Shown here one piece after another: positions 15,961-20,261 of a DNA stretch of 20,261 nt (position 1 is its first letter; every line of letters begins with the position of its first letter). The stretch spans positions 1 to 20,261 of the forward strand of contig WRJP01000012.1 of assembly GCA_009778535.1 (NCBI GenBank), given 5' to 3'. Source of the stretch: Propionibacteriaceae bacterium (GTDB lineage Bacteria > Actinomycetota > Actinomycetes > Propionibacteriales > Propionibacteriaceae). The position numbers and the translations under genes were made by a program. The notes under the pieces are model-generated. The model saw nothing but the letters and a program-made list of their open reading frames with translations, ran no database searches and was not told the origin of the DNA.

Positions 15961-15971
15961 GGTGAGAGTAT
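15943..15971 (+). promoter_or_regulatory. Predicted leuCD promoter
   Basis: TTGCAT at 15943-15948 (-35-like) and GAGTAT at 15966-15971 (-10-like) are separated by 17 nt, the ideal spacing. Transcription would begin near 15977-15980, leaving about 50 nt of A-rich leader before leuC. The -10 lacks the first T of TAnnnT, so it is of medium quality and fits a regulated promoter. Confidence 0.5.
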
Positions 15972-15979
15972 GAACTCGT

Positions 15980-16021
15980 ATGGAAATACCTGAAAAAAGA
16001 TCAAAAAAACAAGGTTGTTAG
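15980..16021 (+). CDS. Possible 13-codon leader ORF upstream of leuC
   Basis: ATG at 15980 opens a 13-codon frame encoding MEIPEKRSKKQGC and stops at TAG 16019-16021. The stop overlaps the leuC Shine-Dalgarno (AGGGG, 16020-16024) and lies 8 nt before the leuC ATG. The ATG would fall at or within a few bases of the predicted transcription start, so it could be translated without a leader. It contains no leucine codon, so it is not a classical leucine attenuator peptide. Chance is a real possibility for an ORF this short. Confidence 0.25.
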   Translation: MEIPEKRSKKQGC

Positions 16022-16029
16022 GGGTAGTA

Positions 16030-17442
16030 ATGGGTAAAACTCTGAGTGACAAGGTGTGGGATGCTCACGTTGTTCGCAGCGCCGAAGGTGAGCCCGACCT
16101 GCTCTACATTGATCTGCAACTGGTTCATGAGGTGACTAGCCCACAGGCATTCGACGGGTTGCGCATTGAATCTCGTGCGGTACGTCGTCCGGATTTGACG
16201 ATAGCAACTGAAGATCACAACACCCCGACTGAGAATATCCTCGCCCCGATAGCCGATCCGGTTTCAAAGCTGCAAGTGGAGACGTTGCGCAACAATGCCG
16301 CGGAATTTGGTCTCCGCATTCACAAACTCGGCGATATTGACCAGGGAGTCGTTCACATCATTGGCCCGCAGCTTGGCCTGTCCCAGCCTGGAACCACCAT
16401 CGTTTGCGGCGATTCGCACACTGCTACGCACGGCGCGTTCGGTGCTTTGGCCTTCGGTATCGGTACGTCCGAGGTTGAACATGTGCTGGCGACTCAAACG
16501 CTGCACCAAGCAAAACCTAAGCGGATGGCAGTCAACATTGAAGGGACGCTGCCTCCTGATGTCTCGGCGAAAGACGTGATACTGGCATTGATCGCAAAAG
16601 TTGGTACCGGCGGCGGCCAGGGACACATCGTCGAATACCGCGGTTCGACGATTGCGCAACTCTCGATGGATGCTCGGATGACGATCTGCAATATGAGCAT
16701 CGAGTGGGGAGCAAAGGCAGGAATGATCGCTCCCGATGAGACGACTTTCGCCTATCTGAAAGATACTCCGCATGCACCAAAGGGCGCGGATTGGGATGCG
16801 GCGCTGGCTTACTGGAAGACGCTGTATTCCGACGCTGATGCTGTATTCGATGCTGAGGTTGATCTCGACGTTTCGCAGTTGACGCCGTATGTCACTTGGG
16901 GGACGAATCCGGCACAAGGTTTGCCGTTGTCAGGGTCGGTTCCTGATCCAGAACAGCAAGCTGATTCAGCGACAAAGGCGGCGACCGAACGCGCGCTGGC
17001 GTATATGGGACTTGCCCCTGGTACCCCGCTACGTGACATTGCGGTGGATACCGTATTTTTGGGGTCTTGTACGAATGGCAGGATTGAGGATTTACGTGTC
17101 GCGGCGGCGGTGTTGTCCGGTCACCACGTTGCTGATGGGGTACGGATGCTGGTGGTGCCAGGGTCAGCGCGGGTGAAGCGTCAGGCCGAAGATGAAGGTC
17201 TTGACGCGGTGTTTACCGCCGCGGGTGCGCAGTGGCGTGAGGCGGGGTGCTCGATGTGTCTTGGTATGAATCCAGATCAGCTTGCACCTGGTGAGCGCAG
17301 CGCTTCCACCTCGAACCGAAACTTTGAAGGCCGTCAAGGAAAAGGCGGGCGTACACATTTAGTGTCGCCAGCCGTAGCAGCGGCCACCGCAATCCAGGGA
17401 ACGTTGAGTTCTCCGGCTGACCTTGCCGACAGTACTAGGTAG
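16030..17442 (+). CDS. leuC: 3-isopropylmalate dehydratase large subunit
   Basis: This is the large, [4Fe-4S]-containing subunit of isopropylmalate isomerase, which with LeuD converts 2-isopropylmalate to 3-isopropylmalate in leucine biosynthesis. It has 470 residues. The cluster ligands are C347 (GSCTNGR), C407 and C410 (GCSMCLGMN), the spacing of this aconitase-superfamily branch. GDSHTATHGAFGALAFGIGT and SNRNFEGRQGKGGRTHLVSP are further signatures. The frame is open upstream to a TTG at 16015, but ATG 16030 with SD AGGGG (16020-16024) gives the standard N-terminus MGKTLSDKVWDAH. It is followed after 13 nt by leuD, forming a leuCD operon expressed from the palindromic promoter region. Confidence 0.97.
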   Translation: MGKTLSDKVWDAHVVRSAEGEPDLLYIDLQLVHEVTSPQAFDGLRIESRAVRRPDLTIATEDHNTPTENILAPIADPVSKLQVETLRNNAAEFGLRIHKLGDIDQGVVHIIGPQLGLSQPGTTIVCGDSHTATHGAFGALAFGIGTSEVEHVLATQTLHQAKPKRMAVNIEGTLPPDVSAKDVILALIAKVGTGGGQGHIVEYRGSTIAQLSMDARMTICNMSIEWGAKAGMIAPDETTFAYLKDTPHAPKGADWDAALAYWKTLYSDADAVFDAEVDLDVSQLTPYVTWGTNPAQGLPLSGSVPDPEQQADSATKAATERALAYMGLAPGTPLRDIAVDTVFLGSCTNGRIEDLRVAAAVLSGHHVADGVRMLVVPGSARVKRQAEDEGLDAVFTAAGAQWREAGCSMCLGMNPDQLAPGERSASTSNRNFEGRQGKGGRTHLVSPAVAAATAIQGTLSSPADLADSTR

Positions 17443-17455
17443 GAAGACAGACATT

Positions 17456-18055
17456 ATGGAAAAATTCTCAACACACTGCGGTATCGCAGTCCCGCTACGC
17501 CGTAGCGATGTCGACACCGACCAGATCATTCCAGCCGTCTATTTGAAGCGGGTTAGCCGCAGCGGATTCGAGGACGGACTGTTTTCAGCTTGGCGATCTG
17601 ACCCAGATTTCGTATTGAATAATCCGGCCTACGCTCGCGGCTCAATCTTGATCGCTGGGCCAGATTTTGGGACTGGGTCGTCACGCGAACACGCAGTCTG
17701 GGCGTTACAAAACTATGGTTTCAAGGTAGTTATCGGTTCTCGTTTCGGCGACATCTTCGCCGGGAACGCAGCCAAGGCCGGACTGTTGATCGTGAAGGTT
17801 TCCACTGATGTCGTCGAGCGGTTGTGGGAATACGCCGAAGCAGACCCGGGCATCGAATTCGAGGTGAACCTGGTTACACAGACGATCCGTGCCGCTGACC
17901 AGGGGTTCAGCTTCGAGATCGACGAGTACACGCGCAATCGTTTCTTAGCGGGTTTGGACGACATTGCACTCACCTTGCAGCATGGGGCCGAGATCGCCGC
18001 TTTCGAGGCGACCCGTCCTTCCTGGATGCCCACCACCTTACCTGCCGCTGGTTAA
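17456..18055 (+). CDS. leuD: 3-isopropylmalate dehydratase small subunit
   Basis: This is the small subunit of isopropylmalate isomerase, forming the swivel domain that completes the active site with LeuC. It has 199 residues, the usual length. DVDTDQIIPAVYLKR near the N-terminus and GPDFGTGSSREHAVWALQNY with RFGDIFAGNAAKAGLL in the middle are the family signatures. The frame is open upstream to 17423 inside leuC, but ATG 17456, with AGGAAG at 17441-17446, gives the normal start MEKFSTHCGIAVPL. Spacing to leuC is 13 nt. Confidence 0.97.
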   Translation: MEKFSTHCGIAVPLRRSDVDTDQIIPAVYLKRVSRSGFEDGLFSAWRSDPDFVLNNPAYARGSILIAGPDFGTGSSREHAVWALQNYGFKVVIGSRFGDIFAGNAAKAGLLIVKVSTDVVERLWEYAEADPGIEFEVNLVTQTIRAADQGFSFEIDEYTRNRFLAGLDDIALTLQHGAEIAAFEATRPSWMPTTLPAAG

Positions 18056-18281
18056 GCGCCGACCCGGTGGTTGAGTGCTAGCTGTGAAGCTAGCGTATCG
18101 AAACCAGGGTCGATGTATCGATCCTGCGACAGGCGACGCAATGCGACCAGATAGCGGAGGGTGACGACACGAACTTCTGCCTTAACTCGTGGTTTCTGTG
18201 AAATATGGCCTTCGACCAACTCAACCGAGAATGAGGCGTGCAGCGCGCCGTGGTCATTTTTAGATATGGTGTACGGGTGCA
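18052..18281 (-). CDS. Possible small antisense gene in the leuD-ddl spacer
   Basis: The minus-strand frame ending at TAA 18054-18052 is open through the whole leuD-ddl spacer. From a TTG at 18281 it would encode 76 residues; a second TTG further in (about 18211) would give about 53. The segment RVVTLRYLVALRRLSQDRYI with FDTLASQLALNHRVGA looks protein-like and helical. There is no ATG or GTG in frame, no SD, and I recognise no family. With the upstream start it would overlap the proposed ddl start by 5 nt divergently, and it overlaps the end of leuD by 4 nt convergently. It may equally be a chance open frame or the remnant of a lost gene. Confidence 0.2.
18077..18094. terminator. Hairpin with GNRA tetraloop after leuD
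   Basis: GCTAGCT (18077-18083), loop GTGA (18084-18087) and AGCTAGC (18088-18094) form a perfect 7-bp stem capped, in plus-strand RNA, by a stable GUGA (GNRA) tetraloop. It starts 22 nt after the leuD stop. There is no T-run after it, so it may stabilise the leuCD mRNA 3' end or aid termination rather than be a complete intrinsic terminator. Confidence 0.35.
18265..18276 (+). promoter_or_regulatory. Predicted -10 element for leaderless ddl
   Basis: TATGGT (18265-18270) fits TAnnnT and is followed by exactly 6 nt and then GTG 18277, the start that gives a normal Ddl N-terminus. No clear -35 is visible 16-18 nt upstream. The same geometry occurs before the polyprenyl synthase and IclR genes. 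Confidence 0.4.
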
Positions 18282-19392
18282 AAAGCAGCCGACTCGGGTG
18301 GCACTGATCTTCGGTGGGACAAGCCCTGAACATGAAATATCGTGCCTGACTGCTGGCGGGGTCATGCGAGCAATCGACACGACACGCTTCGACGTGTTTG
18401 GGGTGGGTATTGCCAAGGACGGACGGTGGCTGCAAGTCCCTGTTGCCGACATAAAAACCTGGGAGGTTGTGGGGTCAGCGCTGCCGAGCGTCGACCCGAA
18501 ATACCCAGAACTTGCTTTGCTGCGTGCAGATACTGGTGGAGTGTTGGGCGTTATCGATGCTGGCCAACTCGCCGAACTGCAACCCTTCGATGTTGCTTTT
18601 ATCTTGCTGCACGGCCCGTTTGGGGAAGACGGAACGATCCAAGGTCTTTTCGAGATGCTGGGGATTCGTTACGTCGGGGCAGGAGTAGCTGCAAGCGCAA
18701 TCTGTATGGACAAAGATCTGATGAAACGCTCGCTGACCGCAGTCGGATTGCCTGTAGTTGATTGGGTGGCTTTTTCAAAGACTGAGTGGCTAGCGAATCG
18801 ACAGGGGTTAGAAGCTGGTATTGCGCAGCTTGGCTATCCAGTGTTTGTTAAACCAGCACGGGGCGGGTCGAGCGTGGGAATCTCCCGAGTCGCCGACCTG
18901 GAACAACTCGTTAGCGCTATTGAACTTGCCCAGTCGCACGACCCGAAGGTGATTGTAGAGAAGGGCTTGGTGGGCGCACGCGAGATTGAGATTGCTGTGC
19001 TTTCTGGGCGCGGCGATGCTCCAGCAAGAACCACCCTTCCCGGCGAGATCATTCTCAGTGACAGCGAATCTTTCTACGATTATCAGACGAAATATCTCGC
19101 TCCACAGCAGGCGACACTTGTGATTCCTGCCGAGCTTTCCCAAGATATTTCTGATGGACTGCGCGAGCTAGCCGCGAGAAGTTTCACAAAGTTGGGAGTC
19201 GAAGGTCTTGCCAGAGTTGATCTGCTAATCGCCGAAGACGGCCAAGCCTATGTGAACGAACTGAACACAATGCCTGGTTTTACCTACATTTCGATGTTCC
19301 CCAGCCTTTGGGGACATATGGGTATCTCCTACCCCGAGCTTGTGACAGAATTGATCGAGTTGGCGACCGAGCGTCCGCTCGGTCTGCGGTGA
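18277..19392 (+). CDS. ddl: D-alanine-D-alanine ligase
   Basis: This is a cytoplasmic ATP-grasp ligase that joins two D-alanines for peptidoglycan precursor synthesis. From GTG 18277 it has 371 residues. The N-terminal RVALIFGGTSPEHEISC (7-23) is the first substrate-binding region. LLHGPFGEDGTIQG (110-123), YPVFVKPARGGSSVGIS (187-203) and EKGLVGAREIEIAVL (228-242) are ATP-grasp elements, and NELNTMPGFT (327-336) binds Mg. The omega-loop FYDYQTKY (266-273) carries the Tyr typical of D-Ala-D-Ala rather than D-Ala-D-lactate ligases. GTG 18238 and GTG 18250 are in-frame alternatives adding 13 or 9 residues without family support. The gene stands alone in its orientation and converges on fabF. Confidence 0.95.
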   Translation: MQKQPTRVALIFGGTSPEHEISCLTAGGVMRAIDTTRFDVFGVGIAKDGRWLQVPVADIKTWEVVGSALPSVDPKYPELALLRADTGGVLGVIDAGQLAELQPFDVAFILLHGPFGEDGTIQGLFEMLGIRYVGAGVAASAICMDKDLMKRSLTAVGLPVVDWVAFSKTEWLANRQGLEAGIAQLGYPVFVKPARGGSSVGISRVADLEQLVSAIELAQSHDPKVIVEKGLVGAREIEIAVLSGRGDAPARTTLPGEIILSDSESFYDYQTKYLAPQQATLVIPAELSQDISDGLRELAARSFTKLGVEGLARVDLLIAEDGQAYVNELNTMPGFTYISMFPSLWGHMGISYPELVTELIELATERPLGLR

Positions 19393-19423
19393 TTAGTTCT
19401 TCAGTACCATTACGTGCAACGCG

Positions 19424-19444
19424 CCGGTTGGTCGAGACCCCCGG
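19424..19444. terminator. Weak GC-rich hairpin between convergent ddl and fabF
   Basis: In the short convergent spacer, CCGG (19424-19427) can pair with CCGG (19441-19444), and GGT (19430-19432) with ACC (19437-19439) around a CGAG loop. An outer pair CAACGCG (19417-19423) and CGCGTTG (19457-19463) could extend it into the end of the fabF-like gene. No T-run follows on either strand. It may act as a bidirectional transcription barrier, but the evidence is only base complementarity. Confidence 0.2.
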
Positions 19445-20261
19445 TTAGCTGGTGTTCGCGTTGGTGACGATAACCGAGACATTGTGGCCACCAAAACCGA
19501 AGGAATTGTTTACCGCAGCTAAATCTCCGCTAGGGAGCTCCCGAACGCAAGTGGCGATGTCGATGGGCAAGTCGGATTCGGGGTCGTCAAGATTGATGGT
19601 GGGCGGCACCTTGCGATCTCGCAGTGCGAGAATACATGCCATGGTTTCCAGACAGCCACCGCCGCCAAGCAGATGGCCGGTCATTGACTTGGTTGAAGTG
19701 ACGACGACACCATCTGTAGCAGCGCCCAACCCGTTCCGGATTGAATGAGCTTCAGTGATGTCGCCTTGCGGGGTGGAGGTGCCGTGAGCGTTGACATGAT
19801 TTAGGGCGGATGCCTCAAGATCGGCGTCGGCGAGAGCTTTAATAATGGCTTTCGTCTGACCTTCTCCGGAAGGGTCGGGCTGCACGATGTCATGCGAATC
19901 GGAAGTGATGCCCGAGCCAGCTAAAGTACCGTAGATTTTGGCTCCCCTGGCTTGAGCGTGTTCTAAGGTTTCGATGATCAAGACGGCTGACCCTTCGGCC
20001 ATAACGAAGCCATCCCTACCGCGATCCCACGGGCGGGAAGCGCGCTCAGGTTCATCATTACGTTTACTCAACGCCTGCATCTGGGCAAACGCGGCAATGG
20101 GAAGTGGGTGGATAGTCGACTCAGTTCCGCCAACGACAGCGACGTCAGCACGTCTTTGCCGCAACTGATCTAACGCTAGCGAGATGGCCTCATTGCTGGA
20201 AGCACATGCAGACACCGGGGCGTGAACCCCAGCTTTCGCACCTATAGCAAGACCCACATTT
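19445..20261 (-). CDS. fabF: Beta-ketoacyl-ACP synthase II (FabF-like), N-terminus outside window
   Basis: This is a condensing enzyme of type II fatty acid synthesis that elongates acyl-ACP with malonyl-ACP. About 271 C-terminal residues are visible of roughly 410, and the frame continues past the right edge. The nucleophile is the Cys of VSACASSNEA (codon 20206-20204), the first catalytic His is in NAHGTSTPQGD and the second in STKSMTGHLLGGGG. NNSFGFGGHNVSVIV near the C-terminus is the family signature. GGGGCLE replaces the commoner GAAGG/AxE after the second His, a minor variation. It converges on ddl with a 52-nt spacer. A FabF-like role in a dedicated secondary pathway cannot be excluded from this fragment, but nothing in the window suggests one. 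Confidence 0.92.
   Translation of the reverse strand, partial: NVGLAIGAKAGVHAPVSACASSNEAISLALDQLRQRRADVAVVGGTESTIHPLPIAAFAQMQALSKRNDEPERASRPWDRGRDGFVMAEGSAVLIIETLEHAQARGAKIYGTLAGSGITSDSHDIVQPDPSGEGQTKAIIKALADADLEASALNHVNAHGTSTPQGDITEAHSIRNGLGAATDGVVVTSTKSMTGHLLGGGGCLETMACILALRDRKVPPTINLDDPESDLPIDIATCVRELPSGDLAAVNNSFGFGGHNVSVIVTNANTS

Larger units (their letters stand above)
15932..15971. promoter_or_regulatory. 40-bp near-perfect palindrome between iclR-type gene and leuC, probable operator
   Basis: The left arm ATACTCTCATCTTGCAT (15932-15948) and right arm ATGCAAGGTGAGAGTAT (15955-15971) are reverse complements at 16 of 17 positions, separated by the 6-nt spacer CGTGAT. It occupies most of the short divergent intergenic region and covers both predicted promoters, so a protein bound here would block both. 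IclR regulators bind palindromic or repeated inverted sites as dimers or tetramers, and the neighbouring regulator is the natural candidate. The symmetry is seen directly; the binding protein is inferred. Confidence 0.8.

Noticed and set aside
15980..16029. Classical leucine attenuator before leuC
   Set aside because: The leader ORF has no Leu codon, and I see no terminator/antiterminator pair in the short A-rich leader.
16264..16917. 217-codon open frame on the minus strand inside leuC
   Set aside because: It lies entirely within leuC, which has all family motifs. Its translation shows no domain and is rich in Arg, Ser and Cys as expected of a shadow frame.
18277..19392. D-alanine-D-lactate (vancomycin resistance type) ligase
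   Set aside because: The omega-loop FYDYQTKY has the Tyr typical of D-Ala-D-Ala ligases, and no vanH or vanX homolog is adjacent.
1..20261. CRISPR array, insertion sequence, prophage, tRNA or rRNA genes
   Set aside because: I saw no regularly spaced repeats, transposase or integrase motifs, terminal inverted repeats, or tRNA-like sequences. The genes are tightly packed housekeeping genes.

Overview
The window looks like chromosomal DNA from an actinobacterium (Actinomycetota) of moderate GC content (low to mid 50s percent by eye, not computed). Four things point that way: a 14-subunit-type nuo operon with actinobacterial subunit forms (NuoG near 790 residues, NuoH with a proline-rich tail, NuoJ with a long hydrophilic tail); a long-chain polyprenyl diphosphate synthase downstream of nuoN; an IclR-type regulator divergent from leuCD, the LtbR-leuCD arrangement known from actinobacteria; and several promoter-start arrangements that look leaderless (TAnnnT, 6 nt, start codon). 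I cannot name a genus.

Positions 2-11177 hold the distal part of the nuo operon, from the 3' two-thirds of nuoF through nuoGHIJKLMN. The genes are tightly packed with 1-8 nt overlaps or gaps of 10-13 nt and good Shine-Dalgarno sequences. Together they supply electron-input subunits F, G and I and membrane subunits H, J, K, L, M and N of a proton-pumping NADH:quinone oxidoreductase. All expected Fe-S cysteines and the key membrane Glu/Lys residues I checked are present.

Positions 11284-12678 hold two tandem paralogous genes for small two-helix membrane proteins with a possible bacterial PH-like domain and an identical YPHVV C-terminus. Their function is unknown and they are the least explained part of the window. 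Then come a long-chain polyprenyl diphosphate synthase (12763-13755), probably making the menaquinone side chain and so linked to complex I, and an amidase-signature hydrolase (13814-15235).

Positions 15203-18055 form a leucine-biosynthesis module. An IclR regulator on the minus strand is divergent from leuC-leuD. Between them lies a 40-bp near-perfect palindrome (15932-15971) that carries a predicted promoter on each strand, with the two promoters fully superimposed. D-alanine-D-alanine ligase (18277-19392) follows, and it converges on a partial fabF-like ketoacyl-ACP synthase (minus strand) that runs off the right edge.

Most of the window is ordinary housekeeping metabolism. The points most worth a second look are the tandem paralogs, the superimposed divergent promoters at leuC, the small leader ORF before leuC, and a possible small antisense gene between leuD and ddl.
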